Made by a program: the position numbers and the translations under genes. From Luteimicrobium sp049844995 (lineage in GTDB: Bacteria > Actinomycetota > Actinomycetes > Actinomycetales > Cellulomonadaceae), in assembly GCF_049844995.1 (NCBI RefSeq), contig NZ_JBNCMC010000004.1, positions 1 through 64,000 on the forward strand: 64,000 bases of DNA, read 5' to 3'. Below the pieces are notes generated by a model. That model was not told the origin of the DNA, did not search any database, and saw nothing but the letters and a program-made list of their open reading frames with translations. Every line of letters starts with the position of its first letter. Within the stretch, counting starts at the first letter, position 1. Of the stretch, positions 33,509-42,481 are shown piece by piece.

Positions 33509-33547
33509 ACGGCAGCCCCGGCTGAGCGTCAGTCCTCTCCTGGACGG

Positions 33548-34423
33548 TCAGCTTCCGCGGTAGGTCGAGTAGCCGAACGGGCTGAGCAGCAGCGGGACGT
33601 GCAGGTGCTCGTCGTCCGGCCCGACGACGAACGTCACCGTGACCTCGGGGAAGAACACCTCGCCACCTCCGCTCTCGTCGGGGGGCTCCACGGCCTCGGC
33701 CAGGTAGGCCTCGGTGTCGAAGACCAGCCGGCATCGGCCGGGCGCGACGGCGTTCGGCTCGAACGATCGCACCCGGCCGTCGTCGTCGGTGACCCCCGAG
33801 CCGAGCTCCTGCCACGTCCCGTCGACGAGCGCCTCGAGGCGGACCGGGATGCCCGCCGCCGGGCGGCCCGCGGCGGTGTCGAGCACGTGCGTCGTCACGA
33901 GGCTGGGCGCCGGCGGCGCGGGCACGGGCGCGGCGTCGGCGGCAAACGTCGCCCGGAGCCGCAGCGCCATGATCTCCCGCAGCTGCTCGGCGACGACCGC
34001 GCGCTCCTGATCGTCGTCGAGCGCGAGCCGACGGTCGAGCTCGGCGAGGATCTCGGCCCGCGTGCGGCCCGCGGCGCGGATGAGGAACACCCGCCCGAAC
34101 CGCCCCTCGTACGCCCGGTTGCCCTCCGCGAGCCGGGCGGCGAGGGCCGGGTCGCCCGCGTCCGACGACGCCTGCTCCGTCCGCGAGAACCGCGCCTCCG
34201 CCTCGCCGTGCTCCGCGGACGGACGCTCGCCGATGCGGGGGTGCGCGGCCAGGGCCTCGTCAAGCTCGGCATCGGTGAGCGGCGTCGCCGCGGCGGTCGC
34301 GGCCTCGACGAGCGCGTCGACGGAGTCGTATGGCGCGCCCGCGAGGACGTCGTCGGCCCAGCGTCGAACCGCGAGCGCGGGCAGCAGGGCGTCGCGCATC
34401 GCGGCCGCGGTGAGCCTAGCCAC
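33548..34423 (-). CDS. fused OHCU decarboxylase and 5-hydroxyisourate hydrolase
   Basis: 291 residues. The N-terminal half (about 1-160) is the 2-oxo-4-hydroxy-4-carboxy-5-ureidoimidazoline decarboxylase, with AAHPRIGE and FGRVFLIRAAGRTR. The C-terminal half (about 175-291) is the transthyretin-like hydroxyisourate hydrolase, with TTHVLDTAAGRPAAG, TDDDGRV and the exact C-terminal signature FGYSTYRGS. The fusion carries out both steps from 5-hydroxyisourate to S-allantoin, in the order opposite to the reaction order. Similar fusions are known in plants and some bacteria. The GTG start at 34423 overlaps the end of allC by eight bases; it is the last gene of the leftward operon. Confidence 0.93.
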   Translation of the reverse strand: MARLTAAAMRDALLPALAVRRWADDVLAGAPYDSVDALVEAATAAATPLTDAELDEALAAHPRIGERPSAEHGEAEARFSRTEQASSDAGDPALAARLAEGNRAYEGRFGRVFLIRAAGRTRAEILAELDRRLALDDDQERAVVAEQLREIMALRLRATFAADAAPVPAPPAPSLVTTHVLDTAAGRPAAGIPVRLEALVDGTWQELGSGVTDDDGRVRSFEPNAVAPGRCRLVFDTEAYLAEAVEPPDESGGGEVFFPEVTVTFVVGPDDEHLHVPLLLSPFGYSTYRGS

Positions 34424-35723
34424 GGCTGGCCCCAACCGCGGCCCCGGTGTCGGCCCCGACCGCGGTGTGGGCCCCGACCGCGGTACCAGCCCCGACCTCG
34501 ACACTCCCGGCCAGGGCGGCAACCGTCGCCGCGAACGCGTCGAGCGCGACGGCGACGTCGGCCTCGGTGACGATCTCGTCGGGGCTGTGGCTCACGCCGC
34601 CGTTCCCGTTGCGCACGAACAGCATCCCGACCGGCGCGACCCCCGCAACGACCATCGCGTCGTGGCCCGCCCGCGACCACAGCGTCGGGGGTTCGGGCAC
34701 GCCCGCCGCGTGGGCTCCCGCGCGGACGGCGTCCTGCAGCCAGGGTGCGCACGCGACGGCGTCGGCGCGGTAGGTCTCGGTGGCGGCGAAGGCCAGCGAC
34801 CGGTCGCTGGCGATCCGTTCGGCGGCGGCCTCGATCCGGTCCCACGCGGCGTCGCGGGGGGCGTCGTCCTCGGCGCGCAGGTCGAGGCTGAGCTCGACGA
34901 GCCCGGGCACCACGTTGACCCCGCCGGGGAAGGCCTGCAGCCGCCCGACCGTCGCGACCACGCCCGACGACCGCCCGATCCGCTCCACCTCGACGACGAG
35001 CTCCGCCGCCCCGACGAGCGCGTCCCGCCGCCGCTGGTACGGCGTGCCCCCGGCGTGCCCGGCGCGGCCCGTCATGGTGAGCGCGAACCGTCGCGCCCCC
35101 GCGATCGACGAGACGACCGCGAGCGGCACGTCCGCGTCCTCGAGGTACGGGCCCTGCTCGATGTGCGCCTCGAGGTAGGCGACGAGCGAGCCCGGCACGC
35201 GGGCCGCCTCGCCCACGCAGGCCGGGTCGAGGCCGTAGGCGCGGAACGCGTCGGCCAGGGTGACGCCGCCGTCGTCGGTGAAGCCCCACCAGTCCTCGAC
35301 CCAGGACCCGGCGAGCGCGCGGCTGCCGCTCAACGCACTGCCGAACCGCGTGCCCTCCTCGTCCGAGAACGCGACGACCTCGAGCGCGAACGGCAGCTCG
35401 CCGGCCCGCACGCCCCGCGCGACCTCGATCGCGAGCAGGACGCCGAGGGGCCCGTCGTACCGGCCGGCGTCGGGCACGGTGTCGATGTGGGACCCGAGCA
35501 GCACGGCCGGGAGGCCGGGGCTGACGCCCTCGATCCGGCCGCACACGTTGCCCGCGGCGTCCTCGTGGACGGCGAGGCCGGCGTCGCGCATCCACGAAGC
35601 GACGAGATCCGCGGCCCTGCAGTGCTCGGGGGTGAAGTGGGTGCGCTCGAGCGCGTCGGGCCGGGCGCTGATCGCGCCCAGCTCGTCGGCGCGCGCCATG
35701 ATCCGCGCGGCGGCGTCGGTCAT
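34416..35723 (-). CDS. allC: allantoate amidohydrolase
   Basis: 435 residues; an M20-type metal enzyme that converts allantoate to ureidoglycine, carbon dioxide and ammonia. Metal ligands are in LLGSHIDTVPDAGRYDGPLG (His and Asp), SDEEGTRFGSALSGSRA (Glu-Glu), EAHIEQGP and a C-terminal HSPDE. The lid domain has GRAGHAGGTPYQRRRDA. The last 20 residues are a low-complexity tail (GTAVGAHTAVGADTGAAVG) coded by 18-base repeats around 34429-34500, which looks like a recent expansion. Its ATG overlaps the upstream gene's stop (ATGA). Confidence 0.95.
   Translation of the reverse strand: MTDAAARIMARADELGAISARPDALERTHFTPEHCRAADLVASWMRDAGLAVHEDAAGNVCGRIEGVSPGLPAVLLGSHIDTVPDAGRYDGPLGVLLAIEVARGVRAGELPFALEVVAFSDEEGTRFGSALSGSRALAGSWVEDWWGFTDDGGVTLADAFRAYGLDPACVGEAARVPGSLVAYLEAHIEQGPYLEDADVPLAVVSSIAGARRFALTMTGRAGHAGGTPYQRRRDALVGAAELVVEVERIGRSSGVVATVGRLQAFPGGVNVVPGLVELSLDLRAEDDAPRDAAWDRIEAAAERIASDRSLAFAATETYRADAVACAPWLQDAVRAGAHAAGVPEPPTLWSRAGHDAMVVAGVAPVGMLFVRNGNGGVSHSPDEIVTEADVAVALDAFAATVAALAGSVEVGAGTAVGAHTAVGADTGAAVGASRG
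34429..34500 (-). repeat. 18-base tandem repeat in the 3' end of allC
   Basis: Units of the form GCCCCGACCGCGGTRYSR start at 34453 and 34471, with diverged copies on either side. They encode the Gly-Ala-Thr-Ala-Val tail, outside the catalytic fold. Confidence 0.65.
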
Positions 35724-36973
35724 GCCGCGACCTCCTCGCCGGTGGATTCATACCGCTCGAGCGCCGCCCCGACGCCCGCGCCCCCGGTGACCCGGACGCC
35801 GCCCGCGCGCAGGACGTGCTCGAGCGCGGCGAGCGTCGTGAGCACGGTGTCGCGGCGCGCGTTGTAGCCCATGACCCCGACCCGCCAGATCCGCCCGTGC
35901 AGCGGACCGAACGACGTCCCGATCTCGATCCCGAAGTCGCGCAGCAGCGCGGCACGCGCGGCCTCGCCGTCGATCCCGTCGGGGATCTCGACGCCGACCA
36001 CGTTGTTCATCCGGTGGGCCTGGTCGCCGAACAGGGTGAGCCCGAGCCCCTGCAGCCCCGCGACCATCGCGGACCCGTGCAGCGCGTGCCGCGCCACCGC
36101 AGCGTCCATGCCCTCCTCGGCCAGCAGCCGCGCGCACTCGCGGGCCGCGTACAGCATCGACGTCGCCTCGGTGTGGTGGTTGAGCCGCTGCGGCCCCCAG
36201 TACGCGAGGATCTGGCCGAGGTCGAGATAGTTGGAGCGGATCCGGTCGCCGCCGCGGGCGAGGTCGTCGTCGGGGTCGTCGCGCAGCCCGGCCTCGACGC
36301 TCGTGCGTCGGGAGACGACCTCGACCGCCCGGTCCGAGAGGCTCACGGGCGAGGACCCCGACGGCCCCGCCAGGCACTTCTGCAGCCCGGCCGTCGCGGC
36401 GTCGACGCCCCACTCGTCCATCGCGAACGCGTTGCCGCCGAGCGACGCCGTGACGTCCGTGTAGAGCAGCACGCCACGCTCGCGGCAGACGGCGCCGATC
36501 TCCGCGAGCGGCTGCGCGACCGTCGTCGAGGTGTCGCCGTGGACGAGCGCCAGGAGAGTTGGGCGGACGTCGTCGAGGGCCGCGACGAGCTCCTCGGTCG
36601 TGAAGACCGTGCCCCACTCGCGCTCGACCACGTGGACCTCGGCCCCGGCCCGCTCGGCGATCTCACGCAGCAGGTGACCGAACCGCCCGAACACCGGCAC
36701 GAGCACCCGGTCGCCCGGCGAGACGAGCGAGACGAGCGCCGCCTCGATCCCGGCCCGCGACGTGCCGTCGACGAGCAGCGTCGCCTGGTTCGCCGTGCGG
36801 AAGACCGTGCGGTAGAGCTCCTGCGTCTGCGCCATGTACTGGGTCATGACGGGGTCGTACTGCCCGACGAGCGCCGACGACATCGCCCGCAGCACGCGCG
36901 GGTCCGCGTCGATGGGTCCCGGGCCCATCAGCAGGCGGCGCGGCGGGTCGATTGGCAGGACGGGTGCGCTCAC
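35720..36973 (-). CDS. ureidoglycine-glyoxylate aminotransferase (PucG-like)
   Basis: 417 residues, a fold-type I PLP aminotransferase of the alanine-glyoxylate group. RRLLMGPGPIDADPRVLRAM, VDGTSRAGIEAAL, LVHGDTSTTVAQPL and the PLP-binding Lys in AGLQKCLAGPSG (about residue 197) are present, as is YNARRDTVLTTL. In purine catabolism this enzyme moves the amino group of ureidoglycine to glyoxylate, giving oxalurate and glycine. No ureidoglycine aminohydrolase is seen here, so this route is the likely one. The GTG start overlaps the amidase stop, and its own stop overlaps allC. Confidence 0.9.
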   Translation of the reverse strand: MSAPVLPIDPPRRLLMGPGPIDADPRVLRAMSSALVGQYDPVMTQYMAQTQELYRTVFRTANQATLLVDGTSRAGIEAALVSLVSPGDRVLVPVFGRFGHLLREIAERAGAEVHVVEREWGTVFTTEELVAALDDVRPTLLALVHGDTSTTVAQPLAEIGAVCRERGVLLYTDVTASLGGNAFAMDEWGVDAATAGLQKCLAGPSGSSPVSLSDRAVEVVSRRTSVEAGLRDDPDDDLARGGDRIRSNYLDLGQILAYWGPQRLNHHTEATSMLYAARECARLLAEEGMDAAVARHALHGSAMVAGLQGLGLTLFGDQAHRMNNVVGVEIPDGIDGEAARAALLRDFGIEIGTSFGPLHGRIWRVGVMGYNARRDTVLTTLAALEHVLRAGGVRVTGGAGVGAALERYESTGEEVAA

Positions 36974-38583
36974 GGGCGAGCCTCTCGGGTCGGTGGGTTC
37001 GCAGGGCGGAGGACCGCGGCGACCTGCCGGGCCAGCGCGAGGGTAGCGAGGTCGCCGTCGCGCTCGCCGACGAGGCCGAGCCCCAGCGGCGCGCCGTCGA
37101 CGGTCATGACGGGGGCCGAGACCGCCGGGCGGCCGGTGATGCCGGCGAGGCACGTCAGCCGCAGCGTGGCGGCCCGGCTGGCCTCGACCTCGGCCGTCGG
37201 CGCCGTGGCCTCGGGTGCGGTCGACGACGCCGAGGGGAGCAGGAGGACCCGGCCGCCGGCGCGGGCCTCGATCCGCGCCCGCGCCGCCGCGACCTCCGCC
37301 GCCGCGCCCGCGGACTCGTCCGCCGTGATGCGCGACGCCGTCGCGAACCGGGCGGCCACGTCTGCGCCGAGCGCGCCCGGGTGGGCGGTGATCCACGCGC
37401 CGTGCTGCCGCCACGCCTCGGCGGCCTGCGTCACGCGGAACGCCTCGTACAGGTCCCGGAGGTCGCCCACGTCGACCGTCCCGTCGACCTCGACGCCCGC
37501 GGCGACCAGGGCGTCCACGGTCCGGGCGAAGACGTCGGCCACCGGCCCCCCGAGGCCGGCGGAGGCGAGGTCGACCACGGCGAGCCGACCGGCGCCGGCT
37601 CGCTGCGGGGCGCCCGCGAGGCCGACGCAGGCCGCGTCGAGCAGCGTTGCGGCGTCGCGCGCGAGCCACCCCACCGTGTCGTAGCTCGGCGCGAGGGGGA
37701 CCAGGCCGTCGCGGGGCACCGCGCCGTGCGTCGTGCGCAGGCCCCACAGCCCCTGGTACGACGCGGGCACGCGGACCGAGCCGGCGGTGTCCGTCGCGAG
37801 CCCGACGTCCGCCTGCCCGAGGGCGACGGCCGTCGCGGGCCCGCTCGACGAGCCGCCCGGCAGCCCGCCCGGCACGGCCGGGTTGGGGGGCGTGCCGTAG
37901 TGCGGGTTGCGGCCGGCGACGCTGTACGCGAGCTCGTCGGTCCGCGCGATCCCGACGACGCTCGCGCCCGCGTCGAGGAGCGCCTGGACGGCCGGGGCGT
38001 GCGCGGGCTCGGGCGAGCGACCGGCGAGGAACGCTGGCACGCCCGCGCCGATCGGGTGCCCGGCGACGGCGAACAGGTCCTTGACCGCGACCCGACGGCC
38101 GCGCAGGGGACCGGAGGGCGCGCCGTCCACGAGCGGCGTCCCGGCGACGCGCCACACGCTCGCGTCGAGCGCGGCCGGCGCGGTGTGGCTGACGTGCGCG
38201 GCCGTGACCTGCCAGCCCGCGGGGCCGCGCCGCCACAGCTGCGTCTGCTGCCCGACGCCGCCCGCGTCGTTCCGGGTCACGGCCACGACGAGCGCGGCGT
38301 CGTCGCCGGCGCGCCGCACGTGCACCCGCGCGATCGTGCGCGACGGCGCGCCGCCCCGGGCGGCACGGTACGCGGCGATGCGGTCGTGGCCGACGAGCAG
38401 ACCCGCGGCGTCGCCCCGCAGCGTGTCCGGGCCCGGCGCGAAGAGCCGGTCGAGCGCGGGCAGGTCGTCCGTCATGAGCGCTGCCTCGTACGCCCAGAAC
38501 GCGTCGAGCAGGCCGTCGGGGGCCGGGTCGCCGGCGACCAGGGGAGAGGGCGGGGGAGCCACGGGGTCGAGCGTATCCGTCAC
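36970..38583 (-). CDS. AtzH-like domain fused to an amidase (HpxZ-HpxY type)
   Basis: 537 residues. The N-terminal 130 residues are an AtzH/DUF3225-type cone domain (LLDAFWAYEAALMTDDLPAL, then VSHTA). The amidase signature domain follows, with the catalytic Lys in RVAVKDLFAVAG (about residue 168), the Ser of LPGGSSSGPATAVALG (about 242) and the nucleophile in TDTAGSVRVPAS (about 266). In Klebsiella the hpxXYZ genes carry the same parts as separate proteins; here Z and Y are one polypeptide. The likely substrate is oxalurate or a related carbamoyl acid made by the adjacent aminotransferase, which is inference. GTGA overlaps tie it to both neighbours. Confidence 0.88.
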   Translation of the reverse strand: MTDTLDPVAPPPSPLVAGDPAPDGLLDAFWAYEAALMTDDLPALDRLFAPGPDTLRGDAAGLLVGHDRIAAYRAARGGAPSRTIARVHVRRAGDDAALVVAVTRNDAGGVGQQTQLWRRGPAGWQVTAAHVSHTAPAALDASVWRVAGTPLVDGAPSGPLRGRRVAVKDLFAVAGHPIGAGVPAFLAGRSPEPAHAPAVQALLDAGASVVGIARTDELAYSVAGRNPHYGTPPNPAVPGGLPGGSSSGPATAVALGQADVGLATDTAGSVRVPASYQGLWGLRTTHGAVPRDGLVPLAPSYDTVGWLARDAATLLDAACVGLAGAPQRAGAGRLAVVDLASAGLGGPVADVFARTVDALVAAGVEVDGTVDVGDLRDLYEAFRVTQAAEAWRQHGAWITAHPGALGADVAARFATASRITADESAGAAAEVAAARARIEARAGGRVLLLPSASSTAPEATAPTAEVEASRAATLRLTCLAGITGRPAVSAPVMTVDGAPLGLGLVGERDGDLATLALARQVAAVLRPANPPTREARP

Positions 38584-39698
38584 GCCACGTCCGCCTTCGA
38601 GATGCGCGCGTGCACGCCCTTGACGCGGTCGACGACCTGCGAGATGTCGAAGTCCGTGGCCGCGCTCAGGTAGGCGAGGGCGTGCGCCCGGTCGAAGCCG
38701 TAGCGCGCCGTGAGCAGAGCGATCGCGTGCCGGACGCACTCGCGCACCGCCTCGTCGAGGTCCTCGTCGAGCCCCGTCGGCACGAGGTGCTCCGCGGTCT
38801 CGACGAGCGGGCCCGTGAGGTCGCCGAACCGCTCCGCCGCGACCGCGGCCGGCACGACGTCGAAGCGCACGGTCGCGCGGAGCGAGCCCTCGACGGCGGT
38901 CAGCGCGACCTCGCCGTCGCCCTGCGCGAAGTGCGGGTCGCCCACGTAGGCGAGCGCGCCCGGCACCTGGACGGGCAGGTGGAGGGCCGCGCCCACGGTG
39001 AGCAGGCGGATGTCGATGTTGCCGCCGTGCGGGCCCGGGGGGACCGAGTGCGCGCGCTCGCCGGTCGCCGTCGCGACACCCATGATCCCGAGGAACGGCG
39101 CGGCGCGGAACGCGACGGTCCGGGACCCCGCGGCGTCGCGCGGCATGCTGAGGCTGTACCCGCCCGCGGGATCCTGGGTGAGCCGCGTGAAGACGCTGAC
39201 GGTCCCCGGCCCCTCCGGGAGCTCGCCCGGGAGCGCGCCGCGGCCGTGCCGGTTCGAGACGACGCCGTAGCCGACGCGCGGCAGCGTCTCCAGGACGGTC
39301 ATGGTGAGGACGTCGCCCGGCATCGCGCCGCGCACGGCGATCGGGCCGGTCACGACGTGCGGGCCGTCGTCGTCCGCGTCCCGCTCGCGGTCCAGGGCGG
39401 CGAGGGCCACCCCGTCGGCGAGCACGTCCTCGGGCGCGACCCCGTGCCCCGCGAAGAACGCCAGCGGGTCGCGGCCCTGGTCCTCGAGCAGGCCCTCGTG
39501 GCTGAGCGTGTCGATGGTGACGGTGGCGCCGTCGTCGACGGTGAGGACCGGGGCGTCGGACGCGCAGGGGAGCCGGCCCCACAGGACGTGCGCGGGCTCG
39601 GCGCTCAGGTACGCGGCCGAGCGGCCGGGGCCCTCGCCCGGCTGGAGCGTCGGGACGACGCCGGCGCGCGCGTCCGCCGTCAGTGTGCCGGCGCTCAC
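38580..39698 (-). CDS. acetamidase/formamidase family protein
   Basis: 372 residues. The family pattern is complete: VLTVDDGATVTIDTLSHEG near the start, GPIAVRGAMPGDVL (about residue 118), then PPGPHGGNIDIRLLTVGAAL (about 218), YVGDPHFAQGDGEV and a C-terminal domain (AYLSAATDFDISQVVD). These enzymes cleave short-chain amides such as formamide to ammonia and acid. In the operon it may release the last nitrogen from oxamate-like or formyl products. It overlaps both neighbours by four bases. Confidence 0.92.
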   Translation of the reverse strand: MSAGTLTADARAGVVPTLQPGEGPGRSAAYLSAEPAHVLWGRLPCASDAPVLTVDDGATVTIDTLSHEGLLEDQGRDPLAFFAGHGVAPEDVLADGVALAALDRERDADDDGPHVVTGPIAVRGAMPGDVLTMTVLETLPRVGYGVVSNRHGRGALPGELPEGPGTVSVFTRLTQDPAGGYSLSMPRDAAGSRTVAFRAAPFLGIMGVATATGERAHSVPPGPHGGNIDIRLLTVGAALHLPVQVPGALAYVGDPHFAQGDGEVALTAVEGSLRATVRFDVVPAAVAAERFGDLTGPLVETAEHLVPTGLDEDLDEAVRECVRHAIALLTARYGFDRAHALAYLSAATDFDISQVVDRVKGVHARISKADVA

Positions 39699-40315
39699 GG
39701 GCGCACCGCCGCGGCGAGCCGGTCGGCCATCTCGGCGCCCGGCGACGCGAGCGCCCGGGGCGGCGGGCTGTACGCGCGCAGGCGCTCGAGCGCGTCGTCG
39801 ACCTCGTCCGCGACGACGAGCATGTCGACGTAGCGGGGGTGCGTGAAGCCGCGGTCGCGCATGCCCGCGACGAACGCGAGCAGCGGGTCGAAGTAGCCGC
39901 CCACGTTGAGCACGCCGCACGGCTTCTCGTGCAGTCCGAGCTGCGCCCACGTCCACTGCTCGGTGAGCTCCTCGAGCGTGCCGGGTCCGCCGGGCAGGGC
40001 GAGGAAGCCGTCGGCGCGCTCGGACATGATCGTCTTGCGCTCGTGCATGCTGTCGACGAGGACGAGCTCGGTGAGCTTCTCGTGCACCGCCTCGCGCGCC
40101 TGGAGGGCCGCCGGGATGACGCCGGTGACGCGCGCTCCCGCCCGCAGCGCGGCGTCGGCGACGGCGCCCATGAGGCCCACGTGGCCACCCCCGTAGACGA
40201 GGTCCATGCCGTGCCGGCCGAGCGCGCGGCCGACCTCGACCGCGGCCGCGAGGTAGAGCGGGTCGTGCCCGGGCGCGGAGCCGCAGAACACCGTCAGGGT
40301 GAAGCGTGGCGTCAT
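39695..40315 (-). CDS. LOG family nucleotide 5'-monophosphate phosphoribohydrolase
   Basis: 206 residues, a Rossmann-like protein of the TIGR00730/LOG family. FCGSAPGHDPLY, VYGGGHVGLMGAVAD, SMHERKTIMSERADGFLALP and the catalytic PGGPGTLEE (about residue 105) are present. The family splits the glycosidic bond of AMP or cytokinin nucleotides to a free base and ribose 5-phosphate. In this operon the role may be to release purine bases, including N6-modified ones, for the Rieske oxygenase and later steps. The gene overlaps the acetamidase start by four bases. Confidence 0.9.
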   Translation of the reverse strand: MTPRFTLTVFCGSAPGHDPLYLAAAVEVGRALGRHGMDLVYGGGHVGLMGAVADAALRAGARVTGVIPAALQAREAVHEKLTELVLVDSMHERKTIMSERADGFLALPGGPGTLEELTEQWTWAQLGLHEKPCGVLNVGGYFDPLLAFVAGMRDRGFTHPRYVDMLVVADEVDDALERLRAYSPPPRALASPGAEMADRLAAAVRP

Positions 40316-40365
40316 GAGGGCCTTCTCTCGGTCGGGCGAACGGTCGGGTCGGTCGACGACACCGG

Positions 40366-41346
40366 TCAGACGGCCAGGGTCAGGGTGGGGGTCAGCGAGC
40401 GCGAGCAGCACACGTTGACCTGCGTGTTCGCGGCGTGCTCGGCGGGCGTCTGCACCTCGTCGCGGTGGTCGGGGAAGCCGTCGACGACGCCGGTCAGGCA
40501 CGAACCGCAGATGCCCTGCTCGCACGAGAGGAACACCTCGTAGCCGTGGCGCTGGAGCACCTCGGCGACGGTCTCGTCCTCGCCGACGTCCATCCGCCGG
40601 CCCGTCGACGCGGCGACGACGGTGAACGCCTCGCCGCCGGTCTCGACCGGCGCCGACCGCTCGAAGCGCTCGACGTGGACGTCGGCGCGCGGCCACCCGA
40701 GCGCGGACGCGCACGCCGTCGCCGACGCGACCATGCCGAGGGGGCCGCACACGTACAGCGCGACACCCGGCCGCGGGCGCGGGACGACGGCGGGCGCGTT
40801 CCCGCGGAAGCTGTCGCCGTACGCGCTGAAGTGCGTGACGACGCGGTCGCGCCAGGGCCGCGTGGCCAGGTGCGCGCCCAGCGGGAGTGTCGCGGCCGAC
40901 GGCGAGTAGACGTGCAGCTCGAACGACCGGCCCTCGCGGTGGAGCCGCTCGGCCATCGCGACCAGCGGCGTGAGCCCGATGCCACCCGCGACGAGGACGC
41001 TGTGCTCGGCGTCGGGGTCGAGCGCGAAGGTGGTGCGCGGCGCCGAGACCTGCAGCCGGTCGCCCGGCCGGACCGTGTCGTGGACCGCCGCCGACCCGCC
41101 CCGCCCGTCCCGCTCGCGCAGGACGGCGACGAGGTACGACGACGCGTCGTCGTCGCTGCCGAGGAGGGAGTACTGCCGCACGAACCCCCCGACGTGGACG
41201 TCGACGTGCGCGCCGGCCGTGAAGGGCGGCAGGGTTGCGGCCGCGTCGGCGGGTCCCAGCTCGATCAGGACGACGCGGTCGCCCGCCGGCTCGACACGGC
41301 GGACGACGACGTCGAGCGGACGGGGCGCGCTCATACCCGCGCTCAT
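40366..41346 (-). CDS. PDR/VanB-family reductase of the Rieske oxygenase (HpxE-like)
   Basis: 326 residues. The flavin barrel has RQYSLLG (about residue 57), the NAD domain VLVAGGIGLTPLVAM (about 113) and YVCGPLG, and the C-terminal [2Fe-2S] domain CEQGICGSC with a final Cys-Cys in VNVCCSRS. It should pass electrons from NAD(P)H to the oxygenase encoded directly upstream; the two genes overlap (ATGA at 41343-41346). A second ATG at 41334 is possible. It resembles the reductase at 19462-20436 in order and size but is only moderately similar in sequence. Confidence 0.9.
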   Translation of the reverse strand: MSAGMSAPRPLDVVVRRVEPAGDRVVLIELGPADAAATLPPFTAGAHVDVHVGGFVRQYSLLGSDDDASSYLVAVLRERDGRGGSAAVHDTVRPGDRLQVSAPRTTFALDPDAEHSVLVAGGIGLTPLVAMAERLHREGRSFELHVYSPSAATLPLGAHLATRPWRDRVVTHFSAYGDSFRGNAPAVVPRPRPGVALYVCGPLGMVASATACASALGWPRADVHVERFERSAPVETGGEAFTVVAASTGRRMDVGEDETVAEVLQRHGYEVFLSCEQGICGSCLTGVVDGFPDHRDEVQTPAEHAANTQVNVCCSRSLTPTLTLAV

Positions 41347-42416
41347 GCCGTGAAGAACGCGGTCAGGCCGATGTCCCGCAGCGCACGCCGATAGGCGATG
41401 GAGGAGCGGTCGGCGGGGATGTGGACCTCGAGCTTCGGGTCGAGCGGCAGGTTCTCGGGCTTCTGGTTCTCCACCATGGCGCGGTCCTCCTCGAAGACCT
41501 GCCGGTTGAAGTCGTAGACGTCCTGGACCGGCTGGTCGGTGTCGAAGTTGCGGCACCGCGCGTCGAACAGCCGCGTCTTGCGCGCCGAGACCGGGGAGGC
41601 GGCGTTCATCATGCTGAGCCGGCCGCCGCCCGGGAAGTGCACCACGAGGCTCGCGGTGAACGGGACGTGCAGCCGGTAGTGCCGCAGCCACAGGAACCCG
41701 TCGGGGATGTCCGCCTCCACACCGACGGGGATGTTGCCCATGTTCGACCAGTACTCGGTCTCGAACCCGTCCGCCGTCGAGACCGGCGTGTAGTCCGGGA
41801 CGACAGGGTTGCTCGAGTCCGCGAACGACTTGTCGTGGACGAACGCGAAGTGCGCGACGTCGATGAAACCCTCGACCTGCCGGCCCGCGAACGCCTCGAT
41901 GTCGATCCACGGGCAGTTGATCTGCTGGAAGCCGGCGTCGTCCCAGTGGGGGACCGGCGGGATCGCGGGCTCGTCGCCGGGCTTGGCCGCGAGGCACGCC
42001 CAGACCAGGCCGTACCGCTCGACGGCGCCGTACGAGCGCAGGTGCATGCGCTCGGGGATCTTGTCGTCCGGGTGGGCGGGGATCGACGTGCACCGGCCTG
42101 CCGCCCCGAACCGCAGCCCGTGGTACGGGCACTTGATGCCCTGCCCGTCGCGCTGGTCCTCGCCGAGGCTGAGCATCATGCCGCGGTGGGTGCACAGGTT
42201 GTCGGCGACGACGACCTCGCCCTCGAACCGGTAGACGACGAGCGGCACGTCGAGCAGCGTCGCGCCCAGCGGCCCCTCCGTGACCTCGTCGCTCTTGGCG
42301 ACGGGGTACCAGTAGCGCGCGATCACCTGCCAGTCGTCGGGGTCGAACGTGAGGTTGCGGGGCAGGGGGAGCGGTGCGGGGGCGGTGGTCGGCGCGTCAG
42401 GGGTCAGCAGGGACAC
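41343..42416 (-). CDS. Rieske non-haem iron oxygenase (HpxD-like)
   Basis: 357 residues from a GTG with AAGGAG five bases upstream. The Rieske [2Fe-2S] centre is CTHRGMMLSLG (about residue 76) and CPYHGLRFG (about 97). The catalytic domain has the mononuclear iron site VEGFIDVAHFAFVHD (about 170), with Asp and two His. It is in the VanA/HpxD group of one-component terminal oxygenases. In Klebsiella, HpxDE is held to oxidise hypoxanthine in a purine-assimilation cluster; the same job, or N-demethylation of purines, is inferred here because no xanthine dehydrogenase gene is seen in the window. Confidence 0.9.
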   Translation of the reverse strand: MSLLTPDAPTTAPAPLPLPRNLTFDPDDWQVIARYWYPVAKSDEVTEGPLGATLLDVPLVVYRFEGEVVVADNLCTHRGMMLSLGEDQRDGQGIKCPYHGLRFGAAGRCTSIPAHPDDKIPERMHLRSYGAVERYGLVWACLAAKPGDEPAIPPVPHWDDAGFQQINCPWIDIEAFAGRQVEGFIDVAHFAFVHDKSFADSSNPVVPDYTPVSTADGFETEYWSNMGNIPVGVEADIPDGFLWLRHYRLHVPFTASLVVHFPGGGRLSMMNAASPVSARKTRLFDARCRNFDTDQPVQDVYDFNRQVFEEDRAMVENQKPENLPLDPKLEVHIPADRSSIAYRRALRDIGLTAFFTA

Positions 42417-42481
42417 GGGGGCTCCTTCGGGGACGTCGAGCGGGCGGTGAAGGGTGAGGCGGCGCGGAGGCTGCCGGTGCT

